Of a stretch of 64,000 bases of DNA, positions 1-9,452 are shown in pieces. The translations under genes were made by a program, and so were the position numbers. The notes below the pieces were generated by a model. That model was not told the DNA's origin and ran no database searches. It saw only the letters and a program-made list of their open reading frames with translations. Numbering within the stretch: position 1 is the stretch's first letter; each line of letters begins with the position of its first letter. The DNA comes from Membranihabitans maritimus (GTDB lineage Bacteria; Bacteroidota; Bacteroidia; Chitinophagales; Saprospiraceae), in the NCBI RefSeq assembly GCF_021729145.1, contig NZ_JAJSLW010000004.1, positions 186,001 to 250,000 on the forward strand, written 5' to 3'.

Positions 1-315
1 ATTACTTAACTTGAGATGAAGTCCTTTTGTGTCTTTTTTGAAAATATCACCATATGTTTTCATTTGATGTTTTTCAATGGCCAAAGCTCTCCTGTAATAA
101 TTAGCATTTGATTGGATCAATGTATCTAAAATTTCAGGGGCGATAAAATATTCGTCAAAAGCAACCGGCTCTGTATTCTTTAAAGTGATCTCAACAGTGT
201 CCGAAAAGGTAAGCATTGTATCTAAGGTTTTGGGCTCAAACCACCTGGAATTTTGTTGGGCTTTGGTACTTCCAACAAAATTACTCAAGACAAAAAGAAA
301 TAGTAAGAATCTCAT
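1..315 (-). CDS. Secreted protein of unknown function, 3' end cut by the window
   Basis: An open frame starts at an ATG (313-315) and runs 105 codons to the window edge without a stop, so the C-terminus is missing. The first 20 residues look like a signal peptide (MRFLLFLFVLSNFVGSTKAQ), so the product is probably exported. The visible remainder is hydrophilic, with a VEITLKN stretch and a Lys-rich end, and no motif I recognise. It is transcribed away from the methyltransferase upstream on the same strand, with about 300 bp between them. Function unknown. Confidence 0.6.
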   Translation of the reverse strand, partial: MRFLLFLFVLSNFVGSTKAQQNSRWFEPKTLDTMLTFSDTVEITLKNTEPVAFDEYFIAPEILDTLIQSNANYYRRALAIEKHQMKTYGDIFKKDTKGLHLKLSN

Positions 316-471
316 TAGATGAAATATAGCATTAATTTTGATAAGGAGTAAAGATAAAGAGATTGCAAAATTTCTAAATTACTGCTTATTTGAACTTTAG
401 AGGAGATCCTTACTTTTCTCAAACCACTCCAAATACCCCTGTACCTGGGAAGCCAGAAAATAAAGGAAGGT

Positions 472-588
472 TCAGTAGTCGGTATTCCCCTTTTTGAGTA
501 GAAAAGGCATGGTAAATCCGGATTTTTCTGTCGCCTCGGCAATCTCTCTATAAGCAGGTGGATTGGGCTGACAAATTTCTTCGACCAT
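472..588 (-). CDS. Short ORF or gene remnant of 38 codons
   Basis: This reads MVEEICQPNPPAYREIAEAT and ends in GNTDY before a TGA. The composition looks protein-like (acidic, Pro-rich start), unlike the overlapping 100-codon frame at 315-617, which is Ser/Leu/Arg-rich and looks like noise. It lies 25 bp downstream of the methyltransferase on the same strand, so it could be a tiny cotranscribed gene or the tail of a decayed one. I do not recognise the family. Confidence 0.25.
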   Translation of the reverse strand: MVEEICQPNPPAYREIAEATEKSGFTMPFLLKKGNTDY

Positions 589-613
589 GGCTTTAATGTT
601 AGTATTTGAAACA

Positions 614-1381
614 TCAATGTTTATGGGCTAATATTCTCAGTCTTTTGTAATCCGCATACCACTTCCTATCGTGAAATAATTCGGGTTTTACATCTTCCTG
701 TACTTCGTGAATAATTTCAGCGCGATCTTTTTCATCCACACCTGCAAAAAAACCATCCCCAAACATATTCAGCCAATCCATTATCCCTGTCGCTTCATCC
801 GCCAATTCCGTAGGGCGGTCATAATGTTGAGCGACCAATACCCTAAATCCCACATTCTCTAAAACGGCAGCATACGCACCCATAGTCGGAAAATACCAGG
901 GGAAAAAACGGCTTTGCTCCAGATATCCCTTTTTGGAAAGCAACTTTTGCAAAGAATTTGTTATTGTCTCTACATTGCCGTGCCCCCCCATTTCAATAAC
1001 CAACCTGCCGCCTTCATTCAGGTTATCATACATGCATCTTGCTGCTTCCTTGTATTTCTTCACCCAGTGCAGCGCCGCATTGGAAAATATGGCATCAAAA
1101 GGTTTGTCTAATGAGAAATTTGAAGCATCCATAACCCGAAAATCAATATCAGGATAACTTTTCCTTGCATCCTCGATCATTTCAGGAGAATTATCTATTC
1201 CGACAACATCTGTGGTGAATTTTGAAATTGCATCAGTCAATTGCCCAGCTCCGCAACCCAGGTCAAGAATACGCTCGTTTTTCTTCGGTTGCAATAGATC
1301 GATCAGCCCTCTTCCATAATTGAAAACAAATGCGTGCTTGTTGTTGTAGAAACCAGGGTTCCAGGTTAATGTATGTTCCAT
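614..1381 (-). CDS. Class I SAM-dependent methyltransferase, trans-aconitate methyltransferase-like
   Basis: This 255-residue cytoplasmic protein has the Rossmann methyltransferase motif I ILDLGCGAGQLTDAI (about residues 38-52), the acidic end of strand 2 in VVGIDNSPEM, and motif post-I DAIFSNAALHWV (about 91-102). The SNAALHWV stretch and the length match the Tam/UbiE-like group that methylates small acids such as trans-aconitate. The substrate is not proven; another small carboxylate or a lipid is possible. It starts at an ATG with no close upstream neighbour on its strand and is divergent from the DNA glycosylase gene, across about 180 bp of AT-rich DNA. Confidence 0.75.
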   Translation of the reverse strand: MEHTLTWNPGFYNNKHAFVFNYGRGLIDLLQPKKNERILDLGCGAGQLTDAISKFTTDVVGIDNSPEMIEDARKSYPDIDFRVMDASNFSLDKPFDAIFSNAALHWVKKYKEAARCMYDNLNEGGRLVIEMGGHGNVETITNSLQKLLSKKGYLEQSRFFPWYFPTMGAYAAVLENVGFRVLVAQHYDRPTELADEATGIMDWLNMFGDGFFAGVDEKDRAEIIHEVQEDVKPELFHDRKWYADYKRLRILAHKH

Positions 1382-1562
1382 GATTAAATTTTTAATTTCA
1401 ATCCCAACTTACTACTTAATAATCAACTAAATATATCCCTTCTTCACATTCATTACAGAATCTACAAAAGCAATATAATCCATAATTAACTGACAATCAG
1501 AAAAATAAAAACAATCATTTTAGGCACTCTAAATTTTAAATAAATTCTTACATTCAGTTATT

Positions 1563-2171
1563 ATGAATCCATTGATCCTAAAACACCTATCCAAAGACCC
1601 CATCCTCCAAGAACTAATTTCAAAAACCCCGGAACTCAAGCCCCGGTCCGCACAGCCCTCGGTCTATGAAGCGCTGCTCCGCTCAATCAATTTCCAACAG
1701 CTTTCAGGAAAATCTGCTTCCGCAATTCACGGTCGATTTTTAGAATTATTCCCCAATCAATATCCAGAGCCAAAAAGTATTATTGATACACCTCAGGAAA
1801 TCTTGAAAAGTGCAGGCCTTTCAAGACAAAAACTGGGATACATCCAGAACGTAGCGCACTTTTTTATTGATAAAAACCTGATGAACCACGATTGGCAAAA
1901 AGAAACGGATGAAACGATCATTAAACAATTAACGAAAATCAAAGGAGTTGGGCAATGGACAGTCGAAATGATTTTAATGTTTACACTAAAACGTCCCGAT
2001 GTTCTTCCATTAGATGACCTGGTGGTTAAAAATGGAATGATCGAATTATACAGCGTAAGAGAAAAAGGAAGGGCTTTAAATAAAAAATTACTTGAAATAG
2101 CTGAACCCTGGCGCCCATATCGCACAACAGCCAGCAGGTATCTTTGGCAGTGGAAGGATGCAGTGATTTAA
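1563..2171 (+). CDS. DNA-3-methyladenine glycosylase II (AlkA-type, HhH-GPD family)
   Basis: This 202-residue enzyme probably removes alkylated purines from DNA, starting base-excision repair. The helix-hairpin-helix reads KIKGVGQWTVEMIL (about residues 125-138), followed by VLPLDDL with Asp151/Asp152; the second aligns with the catalytic Asp of AlkA. It lacks the AlkA N-terminal domain, as do the short bacterial forms. No cysteine cluster follows, so it is not an EndoIII/MutY-type Fe-S enzyme. It is a single gene with its own upstream region, and no Ada or alkB partner is nearby. Confidence 0.85.
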   Translation: MNPLILKHLSKDPILQELISKTPELKPRSAQPSVYEALLRSINFQQLSGKSASAIHGRFLELFPNQYPEPKSIIDTPQEILKSAGLSRQKLGYIQNVAHFFIDKNLMNHDWQKETDETIIKQLTKIKGVGQWTVEMILMFTLKRPDVLPLDDLVVKNGMIELYSVREKGRALNKKLLEIAEPWRPYRTTASRYLWQWKDAVI

Positions 2172-2677
2172 TATGATTTCAAAATATAAAACTGGCTATA
2201 AAGTTCCATTTAGTTCAAAATAATAGTGGGGTAAGTAGCTTTTATAGATAAAATTTCTTCTATTTTTTATACCTTAGGTATTAAGTCACGGCACAAAAAG
2301 CGTTCAAATTAGATTGCATTGAATAGCTTACAAAGCATACTGATACTGGCGTTATCAAATAATTATTAAATATTCAAGCACTTCGAAAAACAATTAGAGG
2401 GATAGTTTAACAGGCTTTCAACAAGCCGAAATCAAAAGGAGTCTGAAAAATATAAAACAGGGATGTACACCTTCCCAAGAAGAAGGCAGAAATAAATATG
2501 GGCTAGAAATTATACTGGTCTGAGGAATCCTTATTGAAATCTGAAAGGCATTCAAATAAAATAAATCTCGACGGTAATCAGATAATACTTACAGAATTAA
2601 GACAAATCAACGCAGATACCTTTTATCAAAAATAGTTTACATTTACGCTCGTGGTAAAAAAAGATACAAAAAATACA
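2172..2677. other. Intergenic stretch without a recognised gene
   Basis: About 500 bp of AT-rich DNA lies between the glycosylase and the DUF2064 gene. Frames are broken on both strands. A segment near 2460-2640 gives short protein-like fragments interrupted by stops, which may be an eroded gene. No tRNA, riboswitch core, terminator hairpin or insertion-sequence ends were seen. Confidence 0.4.
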
Positions 2678-3376
2678 ATGAATACCGCCCTACTGGTATT
2701 TTCCCTTTCATCCAAAAAAGAACAGGAGAGAAAGAATCTATCTTTTTTTAGCAATCAGGATAAAAACAGTAAAATTTACGATTTACTTATTTCCCGTACG
2801 CGGGAAGTAGCAATGAAAAGTGGCATTGATGTCCTGTGGTTTGATGAATCCGTTCAAAGAGGAAAAGGATTCTCCGAAAGATTAACAAATGCGTTTTCGG
2901 ATGCTTTTGAAATGGGATACGAGAATGTTATTTCCATTGGAAATGATTGTCCGGACTTATCTGTAAATGACCTTATAAACGCCTCATATCAAGTACAGGA
3001 AAAGGGTATCGTATTGGGGCCGGCAACAGACGGTGGGGTGTATTTAATTGGCATCAATAACGCGTTATTCAATCCCTCTGGTTTTAAGGAATTACCGTGG
3101 TTAAAAACTAACCTTTTTGCTACAATCCAACAAAAATTAAAAGACCACAATATCGGATTTTATTGCCTTGAAACACACTCTGATATTGATTCCAAAAAGG
3201 ATATTACATGTTTTATTGCCCATAAGCCCAAATCAATCTTCGCTAGAAAATTACAAAACCTTTTATTTCGACCGAAGATCCAACATGCAAATTTATATCA
3301 AAGTTTTAAGTCTGCATTTTACATCTACCACCTTCCTCTCAGGGCTCCTCCAGCCAAATTAAAATCATTTCAATAA
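2678..3376 (+). CDS. DUF2064 / TIGR04282-family GT-A-like glycosyltransferase
   Basis: This 232-residue protein has the family's two signature motifs: GNDCPDL (about residues 88-94, usually G-[ST]-D-x-P-[DH]) and GPATDGGVYLIGI (about 114-126). The fold is the nucleotide-diphospho-sugar transferase GT-A fold. TIGR04282 members are named after arsenosugar clusters, but the family is broad and the acceptor is unknown. The ATG at 2678 is preferred over a GTG at 2651 because it places MNTALLVFSLS, the first beta strand, at the N-terminus. It sits 160 bp before susC on the same strand and may or may not belong to that operon. Confidence 0.7.
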   Translation: MNTALLVFSLSSKKEQERKNLSFFSNQDKNSKIYDLLISRTREVAMKSGIDVLWFDESVQRGKGFSERLTNAFSDAFEMGYENVISIGNDCPDLSVNDLINASYQVQEKGIVLGPATDGGVYLIGINNALFNPSGFKELPWLKTNLFATIQQKLKDHNIGFYCLETHSDIDSKKDITCFIAHKPKSIFARKLQNLLFRPKIQHANLYQSFKSAFYIYHLPLRAPPAKLKSFQ

Positions 3377-3535
3377 AGATCTACCCTCAATAAATCTGCA
3401 CAAGGGTATTTTCCGTAAGTAACCAATAAGAGCATGTTTAACCAATGATGTCGCTTCGTGGAAAATCCATTAGCAGGTATATAACAATATTAAAAAGGCT
3501 CTAAAACTCTTAAATTAAATAATATAATTAGTGTA

Positions 3536-6500
3536 ATGAGAATTATCTTACTATCTATATTCCTATTTCTAATTGAGGTTTCATACGCCCAGGAGGTATA
3601 CTCTTCCAAACTTATAGACGTCAATAAAGATCCAGTTCCTTTCGCCACAATTAATGAACTTGGCACCCAGAACTATACCATTTCCGATGAGAACGGATAT
3701 TTTGAATTAAGCATGGGCTCCAGAGATTTCACTCTCCGTATTTCTTCAGTAGGTTATGAAACCATTGACATAACTATTACCAATGGCAATATTCCCGGGG
3801 TTATTACATTGAATCTTTCATCTGAAACCATTGACGAAATCGTAGTTACTGCTCTGGGTATCGAAAAAGAAAAACAATCCCTGGTGTCTTCCGTCTCCGA
3901 ATTGAATTCGGAAGAATTGACAAATGTACCTTCCACTAACCTGGTCAACAGTTTGTCCGGCAGGGTTGCTGGCGTCCAGATCACCAACGGTTCTTCCGGA
4001 GTAGGGTCTTCTTCCCGCATCGTCATTCGAGGGGAGAATTCATTGAGTGGTGGAAATCAACCGCTATTTGTAGTGGACGGTATGCCGGTAAGCAACGAAT
4101 TGATCACAAGTGAATTAACTAATGACGGGGCACTCCAGGAAGTAGATTACGGAAATGGAGGTGCCGAAATTAATCCCGATGATATCGAATCGATTTCCAT
4201 ACTAAAGGGAGCAGGATCAGCAGCACTATATGGAGCAAGAGCAGCCAACGGGGTTGTTCTTATCTCAACAAAAAAAGGCCGGAAAAGTAAAGGATTGGGA
4301 ATAACTACAAGCAGTTCCATTACGGCTGAAACACCACTCACCCTCCCCGATTATCAAAACACTTATGGCGGTGGATCAAATGGGGAATACTCATTTCAAA
4401 ACGGCCAGGGTGGAGGGGTTAATGACGGTGGAATCAGTAGTTTTGGCCCCCGTCTCGATCAGGATTTAATGATCGCCCAATTCGACAGTCCCTCCGTAGA
4501 TGGCAAAGGCAATCCCGTCCGTGCAGGGGACGTCATCGCCCGAACGCTTCCCGATGGAACGTATACACCCATCACACCAACTCCATGGGTGGCACGCCCC
4601 GACAACGTTAGAAATTTCCTGGAAACCGGTTTAACTTTTCAGAACAATATTGCACTCAATGCTTCCGGGGAAAAAGGTAGCGCCAGAATTGCCTACAGTA
4701 ATCTAAGGAATAAAGGGATCATGCCCAATACGGACCTAAAAAGGGACGGATTATCCATTAGCCTTGATCAGAATGCAAATGATAAACTGAGTGTAAATGC
4801 ATTTTTAAATTACATAAATTCCCGAAGTACAAACCGGCCCAACCTGGGCTATGGCTATGAAAACCCCATGTATGGTTTTATTTGGACAGGTCGACAAACT
4901 AATATCCAATCTCTTAGAAATTACTGGCAGGCAGGCCAGGATGGTATCCAACATTACGACTTTAATTATTTGTGGATTACCAACCCCTATCTGACATTGT
5001 TTGAAAACACTAATAGTTTTAATAAAAACCGGGTATTGGCCAACGGCTCTGCTTCCTACAAGTTTACAGATAAACTGAGTATCACTTTTCGAACCGGGCT
5101 GGACGCATATAATGACGATCGTTCTTTTCGAAGAGCGGTAAGTACCAATGCCAATCCACAGGGATCGTATAGGGAGGATAAAGTAAAATTTAATGAACTC
5201 AACCTAAATGCCCATCTTTCGTACCAATCAAAATTGGGCCAGAACTGGCGATATACCCTTGCAGGAGGGGTAAACCGCTTTGACCAGGAAATCAATTACC
5301 AGTACTCGGAAGCTTCTCAATTAGCTATCCCGGGGATTTACAGTCTTTCCAATTCCCGGACTCCCTTAAAGGGGAATAGCCAAATATTTGAAAAGAGAAT
5401 TAATAGTGTTTACGCTACCGGAAATATCGCTATGCAAAACTCATTATATTTTGACCTGACTTTCCGAAACGATTGGAGTAGCACACTTCCTGCCAACAAC
5501 AATTCTTTTGGTTACTACTCCGCCGGGCTCAGTTATATAATTTCAAATCGGTTGAATTTACCTGCACCTATTTCATACCTCAAATTAAGACTAAGTGCTG
5601 CCAGTGTAGGCAATGACACAGAGCCTTATCAAAATGCACAGAATTATCTCTTCAACCAGAATTACGGAAGTAATTTTAAAGTAACGAATGAAACCGTCCT
5701 CAAAAATGCCAACCTCAAACCCGAAAGGCTCAATGGTTATGAAGCAGGCATAGAGGCCTGGTTTCTGGAAGACAAAATTCAGGCGGATCTGTCCATTTAT
5801 CAAAATGTAAGTATTGACCAGATTATTTCCCGGCCAATTTCTTCTGCAGGAGGATTTCAAAATTACAATGTGAACGGAGGAGAAGTTCGCACACGAGGAT
5901 TAGAAGCCATGTTGAGTGCTAATATTCTCGAAAGCGGTATGTTTACCTGGCAAGCATCTGCCAACTTTATGACTTTCAATAGTGTAGTTACCAGACTCCC
6001 GGAAGGAGTTGACCAATTTGTAACGGCTACTGCAAAAATATTTGGAGGTGGAGGTGGTTCTAATACCGTTTTTTACATCGCCCGTGAAAATGGAAGAGTC
6101 GGTGATATGTATGGCACAGGATTTGAAGAATTTGAAGGTCAGATTGTTTACGGACCCAACGGCCTTCCTGTACAGGATGGGAATCTGAGATTGCTTGGCA
6201 ATTATAATCCTGATTTCATATTGGGATTAAAAAATAAGTTCAGTTATAAAAATTTGACCCTTTCGCTATTACTGGATTGCCGAAAAGGAGGCACCATAGT
6301 ATCCCGGACAAAAGCAATAGCCAGCACCTCGGGTGTGCTCAAAGAGACCTTAACGGGCCGGGAAGAAGGAATCGTAGGTAAAGGCATAGTTAATATTGGA
6401 ACTGATGAGAGTCCTGAATATGTGACTAATACAACTTCCGTCAGCGCCAGTCAATTTTACAACAACTTTTACGACCGGGGCAATGAGGCAAGTGCATTAT

Positions 6501-6751
6501 ACGATGTATCCTATCTAAAACTCAGAGAGGTGAGTCTGTTTTATAGCCTCCCAGATAATGCCGTAAAAGCTATTGGGTTTCAGCATATAAGAGTGGGGAT
6601 TGTGGGAACAAATCTTTTATTATTTACGGAAAACCCGCATTTTGACCCCGAACTTAATGCCTTTCAGGAGCGAAATATAATCTACGGTGTTGAAGATATT
6701 TCCTATCCATCTACCCGAAGTTTTGGAATCAGTTTAAAGACCCAGTTTTAA
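3536..6751 (+). CDS. SusC/RagA-family TonB-linked outer membrane receptor
   Basis: This 1071-residue protein has a signal peptide (residues 1-18, ending SYAQ), a carboxypeptidase-regulatory-like beta domain (about 20-100, with FATINELGT and SVGYETI), a plug domain (about 115-245, with SLSGRVAGVQI and RGENSLSGGNQPLFVVDG) and a long beta-barrel ending in SLKTQF with a C-terminal Phe. It should be the energised outer-membrane channel. Unusually, no glycoside hydrolases follow. The next genes are SusD, then an ABC importer, a nucleoside hydrolase, a kinase and a radical SAM enzyme, so the ligand is more likely nucleoside-like than a polysaccharide. It is the first gene of a nine-gene operon. Confidence 0.93.
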   Translation: MRIILLSIFLFLIEVSYAQEVYSSKLIDVNKDPVPFATINELGTQNYTISDENGYFELSMGSRDFTLRISSVGYETIDITITNGNIPGVITLNLSSETIDEIVVTALGIEKEKQSLVSSVSELNSEELTNVPSTNLVNSLSGRVAGVQITNGSSGVGSSSRIVIRGENSLSGGNQPLFVVDGMPVSNELITSELTNDGALQEVDYGNGGAEINPDDIESISILKGAGSAALYGARAANGVVLISTKKGRKSKGLGITTSSSITAETPLTLPDYQNTYGGGSNGEYSFQNGQGGGVNDGGISSFGPRLDQDLMIAQFDSPSVDGKGNPVRAGDVIARTLPDGTYTPITPTPWVARPDNVRNFLETGLTFQNNIALNASGEKGSARIAYSNLRNKGIMPNTDLKRDGLSISLDQNANDKLSVNAFLNYINSRSTNRPNLGYGYENPMYGFIWTGRQTNIQSLRNYWQAGQDGIQHYDFNYLWITNPYLTLFENTNSFNKNRVLANGSASYKFTDKLSITFRTGLDAYNDDRSFRRAVSTNANPQGSYREDKVKFNELNLNAHLSYQSKLGQNWRYTLAGGVNRFDQEINYQYSEASQLAIPGIYSLSNSRTPLKGNSQIFEKRINSVYATGNIAMQNSLYFDLTFRNDWSSTLPANNNSFGYYSAGLSYIISNRLNLPAPISYLKLRLSAASVGNDTEPYQNAQNYLFNQNYGSNFKVTNETVLKNANLKPERLNGYEAGIEAWFLEDKIQADLSIYQNVSIDQIISRPISSAGGFQNYNVNGGEVRTRGLEAMLSANILESGMFTWQASANFMTFNSVVTRLPEGVDQFVTATAKIFGGGGGSNTVFYIARENGRVGDMYGTGFEEFEGQIVYGPNGLPVQDGNLRLLGNYNPDFILGLKNKFSYKNLTLSLLLDCRKGGTIVSRTKAIASTSGVLKETLTGREEGIVGKGIVNIGTDESPEYVTNTTSVSASQFYNNFYDRGNEASALYDVSYLKLREVSLFYSLPDNAVKAIGFQHIRVGIVGTNLLLFTENPHFDPELNAFQERNIIYGVEDISYPSTRSFGISLKTQF

Positions 6752-6761
6752 AAATCAATTC

Positions 6762-8198
6762 ATGAAAATCTATATTTATAAACTATCTATATTATTTTTT
6801 ATTATTTATGCTTGCACCTCCGGGTTTGAAGAACTCAATGAAAACCCAAATTCCCCTCAGCAAGTGCACCCCCAGTTTCTATTGACCAATGTCATTTTCG
6901 AAGCTGCAGACATGAGTACTTATGATCAGGGGTTTCGCTTGGCAAATTATCTTGCACAGTTTGCTGCCAGTCAGGAATTTGAAAGAATTGACCGGTATGA
7001 AATGGGGGGCAATAGTGCTTACTGGGATCATATTTTCAGACTATTATCTGACATCCGATCTATCAAAGAACTCGAAGGCACTAATGATGCATACCAGGCT
7101 GTAGGCGATATAATGGCTAGTTATCTATTTTCTCAACTCACCGACCTATGGGGTGATGTCCCTTATACCGAAGCTATTCAAGCAATCGATGGAAACTTCT
7201 CTCCCGAGTACGAGACACAGGAAGCCATTTATACGGATCCGGAGACCGGTATTTTAGCAGTGCTTGAAAATGCAGCTAATACACTGGAAAACACTTCATC
7301 TTCTATTAATGGGGACATCATGTTCGACAACGACCTGGATCTTTGGGTACGATTTGCTAATTCACTAAGGCTGCGATACCTCATAAGGATCAGTAAGCGT
7401 CTTCAGGATTACTCCGAAATTCAGGACCTTGCCCAATCCGGAAAACTCATTTCATCAAATGACCATAATGCGGTAATTCCGTACCTCAGTTCTGCACCCA
7501 ATCAATGGCCTATGTCAGAAGCAGCACTCGGTCTTTACCAGGAGCACCGCATGACACGTACGGTAGATTCGGTATTAAGTTTGTGGAATGACCCCCGAGT
7601 AGAGGTGTTGTACAAACCAACCGAACAAAGTGTCGTAAATGGGAATCCGCAATACAAAGGACTCCTAAATGGCCAAACCCGGGAAACGATTAGTGCCAAA
7701 GGCATAAATTTGAGTGATATTTCGCTTTTCGGATCAATCTTCAGGGATGTACCAGACGGTATAAACGCCCAATATATGCAGTATTCTGAAGTACAATTTG
7801 CATTGGCCGAAGCTGCTGAGAGAGGATTTATTCCGGGTAATCCTGAAGATTACTATAAAGAAGCTATACGCGCCAGTTTTGAATACTATGGCGTAAGAAT
7901 TCCGGAAGACTACTTAGAACAAAGTGCAGTAGCCCTGGACGGGAACGAAAATCTTACAAAAATTCTAACTCAAAAATGGCTTTCTTTGATCGGAATAGGG
8001 CATGAAGCCTGGTTTAATATCCGGAGAACAGGAATTCCCTCTGTAAAACCCGGACCAGACAATCTCAACAATGACCAATACCCGGTTCGATACTTGTATC
8101 CTGAGTCTGAGCAAGCAACAAATGCAGAAAATTACCAGGAGGCAGTTAGCAAGATCGGCGGAGATAATATTAACACCAAAGGTTGGTGGGAAAAATAA
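6762..8198 (+). CDS. SusD/RagB-family surface lipoprotein
   Basis: The gene starts 10 bp after susC. The 478-residue product begins with a lipoprotein signal (IIYACTS, Cys18) and the typical SusD N-terminus FEELNENPNSP. Other SusD-like features are the TPR-rich region, DLWGDVPYTEA (about 129-139) and the C-terminal HEAWFNIRRTGIPS (about 416-429), which is characteristic of the SusD-like group 2 subfamily. It should form the lid over the SusC barrel and bind the ligand at the cell surface. The ligand cannot be read from the sequence. Confidence 0.92.
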   Translation: MKIYIYKLSILFFIIYACTSGFEELNENPNSPQQVHPQFLLTNVIFEAADMSTYDQGFRLANYLAQFAASQEFERIDRYEMGGNSAYWDHIFRLLSDIRSIKELEGTNDAYQAVGDIMASYLFSQLTDLWGDVPYTEAIQAIDGNFSPEYETQEAIYTDPETGILAVLENAANTLENTSSSINGDIMFDNDLDLWVRFANSLRLRYLIRISKRLQDYSEIQDLAQSGKLISSNDHNAVIPYLSSAPNQWPMSEAALGLYQEHRMTRTVDSVLSLWNDPRVEVLYKPTEQSVVNGNPQYKGLLNGQTRETISAKGINLSDISLFGSIFRDVPDGINAQYMQYSEVQFALAEAAERGFIPGNPEDYYKEAIRASFEYYGVRIPEDYLEQSAVALDGNENLTKILTQKWLSLIGIGHEAWFNIRRTGIPSVKPGPDNLNNDQYPVRYLYPESEQATNAENYQEAVSKIGGDNINTKGWWEK

Positions 8199-8207
8199 AA
8201 TATACGG

Positions 8208-9452
8208 ATGGATAAATCTTTAAATACTCTAAAATATACTTATCTACTTATCTTTTTCGCTGGATTTATTATAGCGGGAAGTTCCTGTAGTAATGAATCT
8301 CCAGATATACAGAATCAACTTTTAGGCAAAGACTGGGAGTATATCGCAGAAGAATCTGAAGGGACGACAGTCAATTTTATGATGTGGCAGGGAAGTCCTG
8401 TGATTAATAATTACATAAACAACTATCTTATTCCGGAGGTCCGGAAACGATTTAATATCGATCTTAGAATTAGTGGCGGTCAGGGCGCTGAAATAGTGCA
8501 ATTAGTAATGGGAGAAAAACAGGCGGGTATATCAAATGGAGAAATCGATATGGTGTGGATAAATGGGGAAACATTCTTCCAACTCAGAAAAATTAAAGGC
8601 CTTTGGGGACCATTTGTTGATAAACTTCCCAATGCTCAATACATTGACTTTGAGGATCAATACATCAATACTGATTTCCAGCAACCGGTAAATTATATGG
8701 AATGTCCCTGGAGTATCGGCCAGTTCGCTATGGTCTATGATACCTCTAAAATAGTCTCACCACCTTCAAATCTCCGGGAATTAGCATCGTATGTGAGAAA
8801 ATATCCGGGTACCTTTACAATATCAAATGATTTTACCGGAATGACTTTACTAAAAAGCTTCCTTGCAGAACTCGGAGGAGGGACTAATAGCCTTAACGGC
8901 CCATTCAACGCTGAAAAATACAACGATCTTTCTTCACAACTCTGGCACTATATTAATTCAAATAAACAATACTTTTGGAAAAAAGGCACCACCTTCCCCA
9001 AAGAACAATCGAAAGTCAGTCAACTTTTTGCCAATGGAGAATTGTATATTGACTACGGTTTTGGGGAAGGAGGAATAGAAGAAAAAGTAAAAAGCGGATT
9101 ATACCCAAAATCGACCCGGGTCTATCCATGGGACAACGGTACCATAAAAAATACTAATTACCTTGGAATTCTATCCAACAGTCCCAACAAAGCCGGAGCT
9201 ATGCAAGTCATCAATTTTATGATTTCGCCTGAGGCTCAATTCGAGAAATCGCATGCAGACGGTATGGATGCAAACCCGGTGATTGATATAAACAGGTTGC
9301 CGGTTGAATGGCAAGATTCCTTCAATAGTGCTTCGGGCAGAAAATATGGGCCGGCTCTGAGGGATTTAGAAAATTATGCATTTCCGGAGCCTGCACCTGA
9401 GTATATGATACGATTATATGACGATTTTAGAAAAAAAGTAATTGAAAATTAG
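8208..9452 (+). CDS. YnjB-like ABC transporter substrate-binding lipoprotein
   Basis: This 414-residue protein has a lipobox at AGSSC (Cys27), so it is anchored to a membrane facing the periplasm. The body looks like a type 2 periplasmic binding protein. Segments such as MMWQGSPVINNYIN, DMVWINGETFF, YMECPWSIGQFAMVYD and SNDFTGMTLLKSFLAELGGG resemble the E. coli YnjB family, whose ligand is not established. Spermidine/thiamine-type binding proteins are the next best guess. It starts 9 bp after susD and its end overlaps the first permease gene by 11 bp, tying the importer to the SusCD pair. Confidence 0.82.
   Translation: MDKSLNTLKYTYLLIFFAGFIIAGSSCSNESPDIQNQLLGKDWEYIAEESEGTTVNFMMWQGSPVINNYINNYLIPEVRKRFNIDLRISGGQGAEIVQLVMGEKQAGISNGEIDMVWINGETFFQLRKIKGLWGPFVDKLPNAQYIDFEDQYINTDFQQPVNYMECPWSIGQFAMVYDTSKIVSPPSNLRELASYVRKYPGTFTISNDFTGMTLLKSFLAELGGGTNSLNGPFNAEKYNDLSSQLWHYINSNKQYFWKKGTTFPKEQSKVSQLFANGELYIDYGFGEGGIEEKVKSGLYPKSTRVYPWDNGTIKNTNYLGILSNSPNKAGAMQVINFMISPEAQFEKSHADGMDANPVIDINRLPVEWQDSFNSASGRKYGPALRDLENYAFPEPAPEYMIRLYDDFRKKVIEN

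Noticed and set aside
315-617. 100-codon minus-strand frame between the truncated gene and the methyltransferase
   Set aside because: It overlaps a more protein-like short frame, is rich in Ser, Leu and Arg, starts from TTG and has no recognisable motif.
3377-3535. Possible TPP, preQ1 or purine riboswitch before susC
   Set aside because: None of the conserved cores of these riboswitches can be found in the 159 bp.
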